Made by a program: the position numbers and the translations under genes. DNA of 59,924 nucleotides from Flavobacteriaceae bacterium (GTDB taxonomy: Bacteria > Bacteroidota > Bacteroidia > Flavobacteriales > Flavobacteriaceae), in contig JANQRC010000002.1 of assembly GCA_028284745.1 (NCBI GenBank), positions 1-59,924 of the forward strand, in the 5' to 3' direction. The notes beneath the pieces are model-generated. The model saw only the letters and a program-made list of their open reading frames with translations. It was not told the origin of the DNA and did not search any database. This document shows positions 17,077 through 25,713 of the stretch, one piece after another. Position 1 is the first letter of the stretch; each line of letters begins with the position of its first letter.

Positions 17077-17724
17077 ATGGAAGAGTTAGAATTGCTAAAG
17101 AAAGATTGGAGAAAGCAAGAACGTGCGTCTAGCTTTCCAAAACTCACGAAAGATGACATCTACAAATTGTTATTGAAGAAGTCTTCCTCTATTGTAAAAT
17201 GGATCTTCATCATTAGCCTGTTAGAGTTAGCATTTGCCATTGTATTGGGGCTCATGGTATTCACTGACGACTACAAGCAAATGACACAGACGATCGGTCT
17301 TAACAAGGTAATGCTGGTCATAGAGGTCCTTTCTTTTGCCATCATGTTCTTCTACATCTATAAGTTTTACAAGAACTACAAGGCTATCTCTGTCACCGAC
17401 AGCAGTTCAGATCTAATGCGAAATATCCTGAAGACACGACAGACAGTAAAGAATTATATCAAGATAATGCTGAGCTTTTCGGCCGTGGTAAGCATGATCA
17501 CACTGATCTCGTCGATGCTCTATGACCCAAGGTATCAAAAGCTTACCGAAAAACTCGCACAATCGATGTCGGTCACATGGGCCTATGTGCTACAGATCGT
17601 CTTCTTCCTGTTCATCACAGCAGTATTGATCGGAATCTTCTGGCTGATCTACCAGTTACTCTATGGATTGTTACTCAGAAGATTGAAAAAGAACTATAAA
17701 GAGCTAAAACAGTTGGAATTCTAA
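17077..17724 (+). CDS. Membrane protein paired with ECF sigma factor
   Basis: 215 residues with an N-terminal cytoplasmic stretch of about 45 residues (MEELELLKKDWRKQE...) and four hydrophobic segments, ending in a basic tail. It directly follows the sigma factor gene with 2 bp between them. Short soluble N-terminus plus membrane helices next to an ECF sigma gene suggests an anti-sigma or sensing role, but I see no known anti-sigma domain, so this is inference. Its stop codon overlaps the stop region of the convergent acyltransferase gene by 4 bp. Confidence 0.75.
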   Translation: MEELELLKKDWRKQERASSFPKLTKDDIYKLLLKKSSSIVKWIFIISLLELAFAIVLGLMVFTDDYKQMTQTIGLNKVMLVIEVLSFAIMFFYIYKFYKNYKAISVTDSSSDLMRNILKTRQTVKNYIKIMLSFSAVVSMITLISSMLYDPRYQKLTEKLAQSMSVTWAYVLQIVFFLFITAVLIGIFWLIYQLLYGLLLRRLKKNYKELKQLEF

Positions 17725-18527
17725 TAGCGAAACTGACGCTTCTTGTTCAACTCTTCGTACTCGGCAAGTGCTTCTTCCGAAGGCACCACCTTTAAGAAGG
17801 ATGGATGTTGCTCAATAGCGTATTCTAACTTCTCTACGATCTCTTCGACGGTCTCATTGCCATAATCGATCTGAAGTGGTTCTTTGATCACCATCGATTG
17901 CAAGATGCCCTTCTTCTTTACCACCAGTCCTTTCTTGTCAAAGGATCTTCTGAAGCCATCGATCACAATGGGCACTACTATGGGCTTGTATTCTCGGATG
18001 ATATGTGCCGTTCCTCTTCTGATCGGTTTGAAAGGTTTTGTGGTTCCTTGCGGAAAGGTGATCACCCAGCCATCGCCCAGTGCCTTTCCAATGTTAGACA
18101 CATCGCTCATCTTCACTTGTCGATTCACTTCTTTGCCAGCAGCCCGCCAAGTACGTTCTACAGTAATGGCGCCAGCATAGGCCAGGATCTTCGGTAAAAA
18201 ACCAGAACTCATGGTCTCTTTAGCTGCAACATAGTAGATATTCATTTTGGGCCTCCATAGATAGCCTACATTCTTAATGGTATCTACCCTACCACTAAGG
18301 CTGGCATTGAACACATGGAACATTGCGACCACATCAGCAAAGTAGGTCTGATGATTCGATACGAACATCACATTCTTTTCAGGTAGGTCCTTAATGATCT
18401 CAGAGCCTTCTATGCGCAATTCGTTAAAGCCTCGGTAGCGTTGATGTGTCAACAGGCCGGCAATACGTATCAGCCATTTCTTCAAGAACAAGACCTGCCC
18501 AAAAGGATTTTCTTTAAATAGCCCCAT
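17721..18527 (-). CDS. PlsC-like 1-acylglycerol-3-phosphate acyltransferase
   Basis: 268 residues. Lysophosphatidate or related acyltransferase of phospholipid synthesis. Conserved blocks can be seen: VSNHQTYFADVVAMF, where the histidine and aspartate of the usual HX4D motif are spaced by five residues, and ITFPQGTTKPF, in place of the usual FPEGTR. The changes may point to a flavobacterial subgroup with a different acceptor. It lies downstream of the NUDIX gene on the same strand with 43 bp between them, with its own TATATTTG box in the gap. Confidence 0.78.
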   Translation of the reverse strand: MGLFKENPFGQVLFLKKWLIRIAGLLTHQRYRGFNELRIEGSEIIKDLPEKNVMFVSNHQTYFADVVAMFHVFNASLSGRVDTIKNVGYLWRPKMNIYYVAAKETMSSGFLPKILAYAGAITVERTWRAAGKEVNRQVKMSDVSNIGKALGDGWVITFPQGTTKPFKPIRRGTAHIIREYKPIVVPIVIDGFRRSFDKKGLVVKKKGILQSMVIKEPLQIDYGNETVEEIVEKLEYAIEQHPSFLKVVPSEEALAEYEELNKKRQFRY

Positions 18528-18553
18528 GAATTGTTTTAAGTTGAAAGGAAAGA

Positions 18554-18561
18554 CAAATATA
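18554..18561 (-). promoter_or_regulatory. Candidate -7 box for the acyltransferase
   Basis: Minus strand TATATTTG, an exact TAnnTTTG match, 26 bp upstream of the acyltransferase start and inside the short gap after the NUDIX gene. No TTG at the ideal distance was found, so it is a partial match. Confidence 0.35.
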
Positions 18562-18570
18562 CCAATTCGT

Positions 18571-19212
18571 TCAAAGTACCTGTCTTAAAAGTTCCTTAAG
18601 CTCGCTTAACATCATGGCTGTGGCACCCCAAACGACCTGTTGATTCAATTGGAATGCTGGCACTTCGATCGCTCTCGCATACGAAGTGGTAAGCGTTTGC
18701 GTGATCACATTGCTATCATCCAATACGTCCTTGACAGTAACTTCCAACACATCTTCCACTTCTTCTTCTTGAAGTTTGAACGCAGGTGTCTCGTATGTAA
18801 CGCCCACAAAAGGTCTCACCACAAAGTTGCTAGGTGGTATGTACACTTCAGACAAAGGAGATAACAGTTCTACTTGTTGCCTTGGCACTCCGATCTCTTC
18901 CTCTGTCTCACGCAGGGCGGTATCGGCAAGATCCCTGTCCTCACGTTCATGTTTTCCGCCAGGAAAGCCAACCTGACCAGAATGCACCCCCCTATAGGTC
19001 TTCCGTAGAATAAAGACCAAGGTTGCGAGCGCATCTGCATCTGGATAAAAAAGAGCCAGCACGCCAGCTTGTCTGGGATTCACCTCTTTGAGGCGCAAGT
19101 CTTTTAAGAGGCGGTTTCTAAGCTCGGGCGCCATCTTAAAGTGTGCCTCTTCACCTGGAAGCTCAAGATCTTTTATTTTTGGTATGTGTTGAACAAACTC
19201 TGAGAACAGCAT
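18571..19212 (-). CDS. NUDIX hydrolase, CoA pyrophosphatase-like
   Basis: 213 residues. The NUDIX box is intact: FPGGKHEREDRDLADTALRE followed by TEEEIGV. The residues before it (TYRGVHSGQVGFPGG) fit the CoA pyrophosphatase group (NudL/Nudt7 type), which cleaves coenzyme A or its derivatives; substrate is inferred from this group only. The N-terminus MLFSEFVQHIPKI fits the family. Its ATG (19212-19210) touches the ATG of the divergent cyclophilin gene with no base between them. Confidence 0.88.
   Translation of the reverse strand: MLFSEFVQHIPKIKDLELPGEEAHFKMAPELRNRLLKDLRLKEVNPRQAGVLALFYPDADALATLVFILRKTYRGVHSGQVGFPGGKHEREDRDLADTALRETEEEIGVPRQQVELLSPLSEVYIPPSNFVVRPFVGVTYETPAFKLQEEEVEDVLEVTVKDVLDDSNVITQTLTTSYARAIEVPAFQLNQQVVWGATAMMLSELKELLRQVL
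19174..19181 (+). promoter_or_regulatory. Candidate -7 box for the cyclophilin lipoprotein gene
   Basis: Plus strand TATTTTTG, an exact TAnnTTTG match, 31 bp upstream of the ATG at 19213 and therefore inside the coding region of the divergent NUDIX gene. No TTG at the best distance is visible. Confidence 0.3.
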
Positions 19213-19932
19213 ATGGAACGCCTTTGGCTTATTACAAGTATAGCATTTATTTTTTTCACCAGTTGTAATGATACTCCAAAAACAACTGAAAAGAAAAGCA
19301 CCGTTAAGGAAGTATCGACTCCTGTGGAGAAAGATTCTACCATTAATGAAGAATCAAAGCAAAAAGCCAAAAAACCTTTTAAGCTTACCGAAAAGAATGC
19401 GATTCCTTTCTTCAACACATATGCCGACACCTTATCGCCTACCAAAGTCAGGATCGCCACGAGGTATGGAGATATCGATATTCAACTTTTTAAGAAAACA
19501 CCGTATCACTGGGCGAATTTCATCTATCTGACACGCAAGAAATACTTTGATGGCACCTACTTCCATCGCTCAGTGCCCAAATTCGTGATACAAGGTGGCA
19601 ACAGCGACAAGATGGCAACCGCTTTCAGGCGTAGGGACATCGGTAAATACCTGCTACCTCCAGACACGCGAAAAGGTTTCAGACATCATCGTGGTATCGT
19701 ATCGATGCCCAGTAGCGACGATGTGAGCAATCCGCACAAATTAGCTTCCCCATACGAATTCTTTATCGTGACACAATCGCCTGGCGCTTATCACCTAGAT
19801 GGTGATTACACGGCCTTTGGGAAGGTCATCAAAGGGATGGATGTCGTAGACAGAATAAACGCGATACCGATCGATCAAGGCGAATGGCCCATGGAAAATG
19901 TTCCGATGACGGTTAGAGTGCTTGATGAATGA
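19213..19932 (+). CDS. Cyclophilin-type peptidyl-prolyl isomerase, lipoprotein
   Basis: 239 residues. The N-terminus has a lipoprotein signal with a lipobox ending FFTSC (cysteine at about 18), so the mature protein should be anchored to a membrane by lipid and face the periplasm. A charged linker of about 50 residues follows, then a cyclophilin domain with YFDGTYFHRSVPKFVIQGG, SPYEFFIVTQ and FGKVIKGMDVVDRI. It would speed proline isomerisation in exported proteins. Its 3' end is 3 bp from the convergent TRIC-like gene. Confidence 0.9.
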   Translation: MERLWLITSIAFIFFTSCNDTPKTTEKKSTVKEVSTPVEKDSTINEESKQKAKKPFKLTEKNAIPFFNTYADTLSPTKVRIATRYGDIDIQLFKKTPYHWANFIYLTRKKYFDGTYFHRSVPKFVIQGGNSDKMATAFRRRDIGKYLLPPDTRKGFRHHRGIVSMPSSDDVSNPHKLASPYEFFIVTQSPGAYHLDGDYTAFGKVIKGMDVVDRINAIPIDQGEWPMENVPMTVRVLDE

Positions 19933-19935
19933 TCG

Positions 19936-20547
19936 TCATTTCTCCGAAGGATAGAAGCTAGGCAGCGAAAGCTTCAATGTAACTGCCAACAAACGTATGG
20001 CGATCACAGTGATGATGGTGGCCAGAGCCACCCAGAACATAGGAAGCTCAAAATATGCCAGTAAAAAGTAGACCATTCCACCTACAATACAAGTAGTGGC
20101 ATAGATCTCTTTTTGGAACAAGACGGGAATCTCGTTGCATAGAATATCGCGGATCACTCCACCAAAAGTACCTGTAATGGTCCCCAATGCGACAGAGGCC
20201 AAGGGATGCAAGTCTGCACCAATGCCTTTTTCTATACCGATCAGTGTGAACATGCCAAGTCCTATGGTATCAAATAAAAAGAGCGAGGTGCGCAATTTGT
20301 CCAATCGATTTCTCAAGACCAAGGCAAAGACCACAGAAGCGGCAACCACTCCGATCAGTGTAATGTCTTGCATCCAAGCAACAGGTGTGTTTCCTATCAG
20401 AATATCACGAAGCGTTCCTCCGCCAACTGCTGTCACAAATGCAATGATAAAGACCCCAAATGGGTCCAATCGCTTGCTAAATGCTGTCAACACTCCTGAG
20501 ATGGCAAAAGCAATGGTTCCTAAAATGTCTAGTGTCTGAAACAGCAT
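19936..20547 (-). CDS. TRIC/UPF0126-family membrane protein (YadS-like)
   Basis: 203 residues, seven predicted membrane segments. Two glycine-rich repeats are typical of prokaryotic trimeric intracellular cation channels: FVTAVGGGTLRDILIG and ALGTITGTFGGVIRDIL. The family forms cation-permeable trimers. The ATG overlaps the stop codon of the RDD gene by one base (TAATG on the minus strand), so the two are likely co-translated. Confidence 0.88.
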   Translation of the reverse strand: MLFQTLDILGTIAFAISGVLTAFSKRLDPFGVFIIAFVTAVGGGTLRDILIGNTPVAWMQDITLIGVVAASVVFALVLRNRLDKLRTSLFLFDTIGLGMFTLIGIEKGIGADLHPLASVALGTITGTFGGVIRDILCNEIPVLFQKEIYATTCIVGGMVYFLLAYFELPMFWVALATIITVIAIRLLAVTLKLSLPSFYPSEK

Positions 20548-21290
20548 TACATGTTCTGGGTGTAGTAGTTATAGTCTTTCATGACCGTATCTATAAAACC
20601 ATATGTGTCATTATGTTGCGACTTGGACCCGATGACTTCTTCGATCTTTAGCTTCAGCTTTAAAAGTGTTGCATGGTCACCTGATCTCTTTGCAACCAAA
20701 AAGGTCTCCTTGATGATACGTGCATCATTGTCTGATAGCTTGATGACACTCGGATATGTAGGCGTGTAACTCTCGTGCAGTTCTTCCAAGATCGTATGGC
20801 TGATGCGCACTTTATTTTTCAGGGTGATCACTGAAGTACCCGCGACCATGTCGCCCAAACGCTGCATCTTTTCACTCACTATCATAGAGACCAGCCCTAT
20901 GGCACCAGCCAGCATGTTGATATCAATGATCCGCATGAACCAACGTACCAGATGATCAGGGAAGCTCGCCTGATAACCATCGATCTTCACCACTTGGATC
21001 TTCATCAGCTTCTTGCCAACGGTTTGCCCTTCAAATAAAGATTCCAAGACCAATGTGTAAAAGATATAAGGCAAGAAAAAGACGAGAATCACCGCTATCT
21101 GAGACCATTGGTCCATCTCATCGATCATCTCGCTGATGCCAAAAAGCTCAAAGACCACCTGAAAGATCACAGTAGCATACGCGACCTTGATCACAAGGTC
21201 GATGCCATACGCCAAGATACGCTCGCCCACCGAAGCAGCCGTAAAGGCAATGTTTACGTTTTGCGTGGTGTTAATTTGTATCTCTGACAT
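20547..21290 (-). CDS. RDD-family membrane protein
   Basis: 247 residues. The RDD domain starts at about residue 20 (VGERILAYGIDLVIKVAYA, carrying the Arg and Asp that name the family) and has further marks at GQTVGKKLMKIQVVKIDG and RWFMRIIDINML. A soluble tail of about 80 residues follows. RDD proteins are membrane proteins, some involved in cation transport. In Bacteroidetes this gene is often beside SpoIIM-like and MoxR genes, as here, where it is divergent with 23 bp between starts. Confidence 0.87.
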   Translation of the reverse strand: MSEIQINTTQNVNIAFTAASVGERILAYGIDLVIKVAYATVIFQVVFELFGISEMIDEMDQWSQIAVILVFFLPYIFYTLVLESLFEGQTVGKKLMKIQVVKIDGYQASFPDHLVRWFMRIIDINMLAGAIGLVSMIVSEKMQRLGDMVAGTSVITLKNKVRISHTILEELHESYTPTYPSVIKLSDNDARIIKETFLVAKRSGDHATLLKLKLKIEEVIGSKSQHNDTYGFIDTVMKDYNYYTQNM

Positions 21291-21313
21291 ATTATGGCTT
21301 AATTCGTAACGGT

Positions 21314-22291
21314 ATGCGAGAAGTTGCCTTCATCAAACAAAATAAAGAAAAATGGTTGAGCTTTGAAAAGGCCATCTACCTCAAGAAGTTAGAGAACCCA
21401 GACCAGTTGGCCTCGCAGTACATCCAACTGGTGAATGACCTCTCGTATGCGCAGACCTACTATCCCAAGAGCAAAGTGATAAAATACCTGAATCAGCTGG
21501 CGGCCAAGTCGTTTCAGATGATCTACAAGACCAAGCGCGAAGACACGAATCGCTTCGTCTATTTCTTCAAGGAAGAAATACCACTGCTCCTCTATCAGTA
21601 CAGAAGATACCTCTTGTACGCGTTCATCTTGGCATTTGCCTTTACAGCCATTGGTGTAGTGTCTGCTGCCAATGATGACACTTTTGTTCGGTTGATCTTG
21701 GGGGACCACTATGTGAACATGACCTTAGAGAATATCGAAAAAGGCGATCCTGTGGCCGTCTACAAAAGTGGAAGCAACTGGGGGAGTTTTATAGGTATCA
21801 CACTAAACAATCTATATGTAGGCATCCGCTGTTTCTTGTATGGGATCTTTGCTGGCCTGGGCACTGGGTATGTCATGTTGGTGAATTTCATCATGCTGGG
21901 CTCCTTTCAATATTTCTTCTATGAGCAAGGCGTGCTTTGGGAAAGCGTACGCGGCATCTGGATCCACGGTGCCATGGAGATCTTCGCCATCGTGATCGAA
22001 GGCGCAGCAGGGCTCATTCTCGGGGCAAGCATCTTGTTCCCAAAGACCTTCTCTCGCTATGTGTCTTTCAAAAGAGGGTTCAAGGATGGCGTGAAGATCC
22101 TGATCAGTACATTTCCGTTTACCTTTTCGGCTGGTTTTTTGGAAGGTTTCGTGACACGTTATTCTAATGTGGTGCCCAACTGGCTATCAGTCGGCATCAT
22201 CTTGGTCACTTTAAGCGTCATCGCTTTCTATTATCTCATCTATCCGTTCATCGTTCATAAAAAAGCCCATGCAGCTGTATCAAAAGCGTAA
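21314..22291 (+). CDS. SpoIIM-like (DUF95) membrane protein
   Basis: 325 residues. A soluble N-terminal part of about 95 residues, rich in basic residues and ending near LLLYQYRRYL, is followed by five or six hydrophobic segments. The block GSNWGSFIGITLNNLYVGIR and the later GAMEIFAIVIEGAAGLILG mark the stage II sporulation protein M family. Non-sporulating Bacteroidetes have it in this gene set, where its job is unknown. It overlaps the next gene by 23 bp. Confidence 0.86.
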   Translation: MREVAFIKQNKEKWLSFEKAIYLKKLENPDQLASQYIQLVNDLSYAQTYYPKSKVIKYLNQLAAKSFQMIYKTKREDTNRFVYFFKEEIPLLLYQYRRYLLYAFILAFAFTAIGVVSAANDDTFVRLILGDHYVNMTLENIEKGDPVAVYKSGSNWGSFIGITLNNLYVGIRCFLYGIFAGLGTGYVMLVNFIMLGSFQYFFYEQGVLWESVRGIWIHGAMEIFAIVIEGAAGLILGASILFPKTFSRYVSFKRGFKDGVKILISTFPFTFSAGFLEGFVTRYSNVVPNWLSVGIILVTLSVIAFYYLIYPFIVHKKAHAAVSKA

Positions 22292-23027
22292 GCTATTTTG
22301 GTCCATATTATTGATTCTCTTTGGATCGATGAGTTTTGCCTTCCCCAGTGAAGTGGTTGACAAAACCAAAGATTCACTTAACGTAAATCGTAGCATTGTT
22401 GAAGCAGTTCGTTTTCCTGAAAATTTCAAAGACAATTACAACGGGGAAGAATATATCTATGAACGCACCATCGATGCAGGAGGCTGGTTCACCAAATTCA
22501 AAAGATGGTTGAATGAGTTGATCAAAAGTTGGTTCGATGTCGGATCAGATGCTTCAGCCAACGATATCGCGCAACTGCTCATCAACCTGTTCTATATCTT
22601 CATCATCCTCGCCGTGGTCTATATCATCGTTCGCGCTGTGATGAATGGTGAAGGTCGTTGGGTCTTTGGGAGGTCCTCTGACAAGAAGGTGATCCCGTTT
22701 GAAGACTTAGAGCAAAACATCCACTTGGTAGACTTTGACAAGGAAATCGCCAAGCACACGGCTGCGGGCGATCTTCGCTTGGCCATTCGCTATTATTATC
22801 TATTCATCCTGAAGAGACTGACAGATAGCGGCATCATTGAATACGACGTAGAAAAGACCAATGCTGATTATCTCCGTGAGCTTTCTGCTTCCACCTATCA
22901 AGACGATTTCGGACACACTTCCTACCTCTACAACTACATCTGGTATGGCGAGTTTCCAATAGATGCCACTAGCTTCGAAAAAGCCAAGGTTCCTTTTGAA
23001 CGCTTGTTAAAGAATATTAAGCCATGA
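22269..23027 (+). CDS. DUF4129-type membrane protein
   Basis: 252 residues. An N-terminal hydrophobic signal (FWSILLILFGSMSFAFP) is followed by a periplasmic stretch, one membrane helix (YIFIILAVVYIIVRAV) and a cytoplasmic domain with GDLRLAIRYYYLFILKRL and NADYLREL, as in DUF4129 proteins. Function is not established. The start lies inside the SpoIIM-like gene and the stop overlaps the following gene by 4 bp, so it is surely part of this operon. Confidence 0.82.
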   Translation: MQLYQKRKLFWSILLILFGSMSFAFPSEVVDKTKDSLNVNRSIVEAVRFPENFKDNYNGEEYIYERTIDAGGWFTKFKRWLNELIKSWFDVGSDASANDIAQLLINLFYIFIILAVVYIIVRAVMNGEGRWVFGRSSDKKVIPFEDLEQNIHLVDFDKEIAKHTAAGDLRLAIRYYYLFILKRLTDSGIIEYDVEKTNADYLRELSASTYQDDFGHTSYLYNYIWYGEFPIDATSFEKAKVPFERLLKNIKP

Positions 23028-24217
23028 AAGGTAGCATCAGGATCTATATCGGCATTTTAGTATTGCTCATCATCGGTGCTTCGTATTTGGAACTGTCCAG
23101 GCCAAAACCCGTTGATTGGCAGCAGACCTATAATGAGAGACACACCAAACCCTATGGGCTAAAGGTCTTTAGAGAGCAGCTGGAAACCCTTTGTGATACA
23201 GTCAAAAACATCGACGTATCTCCGTACGAGTATTTGAGTTCACTGTACAACTATTATGACGATGCGTATTCGGAGAAGGGCACTTTTTTGATGGTGAATG
23301 CTTATTATGATCGGGACGAGGTATCTACTCAAGAGCTATTAGACTATGTTTCCTACGGAAACAATGCGTTCTTGTCTTCGGCCACATTCCCCGAGGTGTT
23401 ACAAGATTCCTTGAATTTCTCATATCGTTACGGACTCACCTATGCCACAGAAGGGACATTGTCACTCAGCAGCCCTAGCTTAGCAAAAGATTCGATCTCG
23501 CTTCAAAAAGGGTTCGAGAATGTATTCTTTACCGAATTAGACCCTGCAAGCACAACCGTTTTAGGGTATGTGGAGGCAAATGGTGAAACGCATGTCAATT
23601 TTGCCAAGGTGAAGTATGGGGATGGTGCTTTTTACCTACACTTGCAACCTGCAGCCTTTACCAACTATCACGTATTGAAGGACGAGCACTACAGATATGC
23701 CGAAGCAACATTGTCATATTTGCCAAAAGAGCGTGTCCTATTCGACAGTAGAAACAAAATTGGCGGAAATCTGGGCAACTCGCCCTTACGCTATCTTTTT
23801 TCGCAACCCGCTCTGGCATGGGCTTGGCGATTAGGATTGGTCACCTTGCTATTGTTCTTCATCTTCAATGCGAAACGTAGGCAACGCATCATCAAAGTGA
23901 TCGAACCTTTGCAAAACACTACCGTCGCTTTTATCAAGACCATCGGTAACTTGTACTTCCAAACACAAGACCACAACAATCTGGTGCAGAAAAAAGTCAC
24001 CTATTTTTTAGAGCGAGTACGAAATGACCTATATTTAGACACGGCAACGCTAGACGAAAAATTCGCCAAGAAGTTGTCCAAAAAATGGGGATATGCTGAA
24101 GAGAAGACCCAAAAGCTAGTGAAGCTGATCAGGTATGTACAGAACAAGCGCACGAACACCGAAGGTGACCTCATCAACCTGAACAAGGCCATCGAGGCCT
24201 TTTATTTGAAACAATGA
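23024..24217 (+). CDS. DUF4350-type membrane protein
   Basis: 397 residues. An N-terminal membrane anchor (IYIGILVLLIIGASYLEL) is followed by a large periplasmic domain with KPYGLKVFREQLE and a second helix near residue 265-280 (AWAWRLGLVTLLLFFIF), then a cytoplasmic tail rich in lysine. This layout with DUF4129 and MoxR neighbours is that of DUF4350 proteins, which are related to GldG/IftA-type folds. No enzyme activity is known. It ends 90 bp before the MoxR gene. Confidence 0.8.
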   Translation: MKGSIRIYIGILVLLIIGASYLELSRPKPVDWQQTYNERHTKPYGLKVFREQLETLCDTVKNIDVSPYEYLSSLYNYYDDAYSEKGTFLMVNAYYDRDEVSTQELLDYVSYGNNAFLSSATFPEVLQDSLNFSYRYGLTYATEGTLSLSSPSLAKDSISLQKGFENVFFTELDPASTTVLGYVEANGETHVNFAKVKYGDGAFYLHLQPAAFTNYHVLKDEHYRYAEATLSYLPKERVLFDSRNKIGGNLGNSPLRYLFSQPALAWAWRLGLVTLLLFFIFNAKRRQRIIKVIEPLQNTTVAFIKTIGNLYFQTQDHNNLVQKKVTYFLERVRNDLYLDTATLDEKFAKKLSKKWGYAEEKTQKLVKLIRYVQNKRTNTEGDLINLNKAIEAFYLKQ

Positions 24218-24307
24218 TGGCCAGTAAGCAAAAATAATTTTCATTCGTGGAAAACAACTTTGAGCTTTTTGCTTCAAGCTTTAGACTAAAAATGTGCAAA
24301 GACCAAT

Positions 24308-25348
24308 ATGGAAGAAAACACCTCATCTGAAGAGCAACATCCCGACCAGCCGGCAGGGGCTGCCTCTACCGAAAACAATATCACCTTTACCAACCGGATA
24401 GACCTATCGGCCTTGAAAGATGCTGTTAGTAACATTCGCAAAGAATTGGGCAAGGTCATCGTAGGCCAAAAGGGAATGATCGACCTGCTGATCACTGCGC
24501 TACTAGCCGATGGGCATGTATTGCTGGAAGGTGTTCCAGGAGTAGCAAAGACATTGACTGCCAAATTGTTGGCAAGATCCATGAAGATCGATTTCAGTCG
24601 TATTCAGTTCACGCCAGACCTGATGCCTTCTGATATTTTGGGCACCTCCATATTCAATTTGAAGGATTCTGAATTTGAATTCAAAAAAGGTCCTGTGTTT
24701 GCCAATATGATCCTCATTGACGAGATCAATCGTGCACCTGCCAAGACGCAAGCTGCGCTTTTTGAAGTGATGGAAGAACGTCAGATCACCATTGACGGAC
24801 AAAAGTATAGCATGGACAAGCCTTTTATCGTGCTGGCCACACAGAATCCTGTAGAGCAAGAAGGCACCTATCGCCTGCCCGAAGCACAGCTAGACCGTTT
24901 TCTCTTTAAGGTCGAGATCGATTATCCGGTTTTGGAGGAAGAGGTAGACATCCTAAAACGTGAGCATGACCTTAACGGCAATAAAAAGACCGACAAGGTA
25001 ACTGCCTTTTTAGACGCAAAGGCTTTGGAGGAATTTCAAGAAACGGTGGGCCAAGTACTAGTGGAAGAGCATCTGTTGAACTACATCGCCCAGATCATTG
25101 TGAACACACGGAGCAATCCATTCTTGTTCTTGGGAGCATCCCCTAGAGCATCCATTGCGATCCTGAAAGCTTCCAAAGCTTTTGCGGCCATTAACGGACG
25201 TGACTTTGTCACGCCTGAAGACATCAAACGTGTGGCCATCCCGGTGCTGCAACACCGCATCATCATTACTCCAGAACGTGAGATGGAAGGCGTGACCAGC
25301 AAACAGGTGATCGAGCAGATCATTCAGGCAGTTGAGGTGCCGAGGTGA
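24308..25348 (+). CDS. MoxR-family AAA+ ATPase
   Basis: 346 residues. Walker A is EGVPGVAKTLTAK, Walker B is MILIDEINRAP and the sensor region reads VLATQNPVEQEGTYRLPEAQ, all characteristic of MoxR. MoxR proteins act as chaperones that load cofactors or mature membrane and surface complexes, with VWA or DUF58 partners. Here the upstream genes SpoIIM-like, DUF4129 and DUF4350 fit such a complex. Unusually, no DUF58 gene follows; a palindromic repeat and a decayed frame on the other strand do. Confidence 0.92.
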   Translation: MEENTSSEEQHPDQPAGAASTENNITFTNRIDLSALKDAVSNIRKELGKVIVGQKGMIDLLITALLADGHVLLEGVPGVAKTLTAKLLARSMKIDFSRIQFTPDLMPSDILGTSIFNLKDSEFEFKKGPVFANMILIDEINRAPAKTQAALFEVMEERQITIDGQKYSMDKPFIVLATQNPVEQEGTYRLPEAQLDRFLFKVEIDYPVLEEEVDILKREHDLNGNKKTDKVTAFLDAKALEEFQETVGQVLVEEHLLNYIAQIIVNTRSNPFLFLGASPRASIAILKASKAFAAINGRDFVTPEDIKRVAIPVLQHRIIITPEREMEGVTSKQVIEQIIQAVEVPR

Positions 25349-25353
25349 CCAAA

Positions 25354-25434
25354 GGTCATTCCGAAGGAGCGAAACGACCGAGAAATCCCCTGACGAAGAA
25401 TACCTAGAGACTCCTCACATTCGTTCGGAACGAC
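25354..25434. repeat. Dispersed palindromic repeat, copy 2
   Basis: GGTCATTCCGAA at the left pairs with TTCGGAACGAC at the right (10 of 11). It contains CGAGAAATCC, also found in the copy at 4466-4560. It begins 5 bp after the moxR stop codon, so it may serve as a transcript end structure for that operon. Confidence 0.6.
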
Positions 25435-25467
25435 TAAAAAACTATTGCGAAGAAATAATTTGCTTGC

Positions 25468-25680
25468 TCATTGAGGCTTAAGTGAAAGTAGCACTTCTGA
25501 TGCTCTCTGAATTTCTTCTTTATCCATCGTCAACTTCCTAAACTGCCCTTTCACATACATTTCGGCCTGGTCATCATTGGAGTCTGCCAAAAATTCGGGA
25601 CGTATCGAGAACTATTTTTCGTGCATCACTTCTAGACCTGTCTTGCTACCCGTATTGCCTTCGAGACAGGTACAATGCCA
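25468..25680 (-). pseudogene. C-terminal remnant of an unknown gene
   Basis: Reading leftwards in one frame, WHCTCLEGNTGSKTGLEVM is followed by HEK, a TAG at 25614-25612, then 47 sense codons starting FSIRPEFLADSNDDQ and ending RASEVLLSLKPQ before TGA at 25470-25468. Composition after the TAG is that of a real soluble protein C-terminus, but there is no start codon and the gene start is missing. I do not recognise the family. It lies just downstream of dsbD on the same strand. It may be the tail of a gene lost by deletion between dsbD and here. Confidence 0.4.
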
Positions 25681-25713
25681 CGTATTCCTTGAAAGTGACG
25701 TACAAGCAATGGT

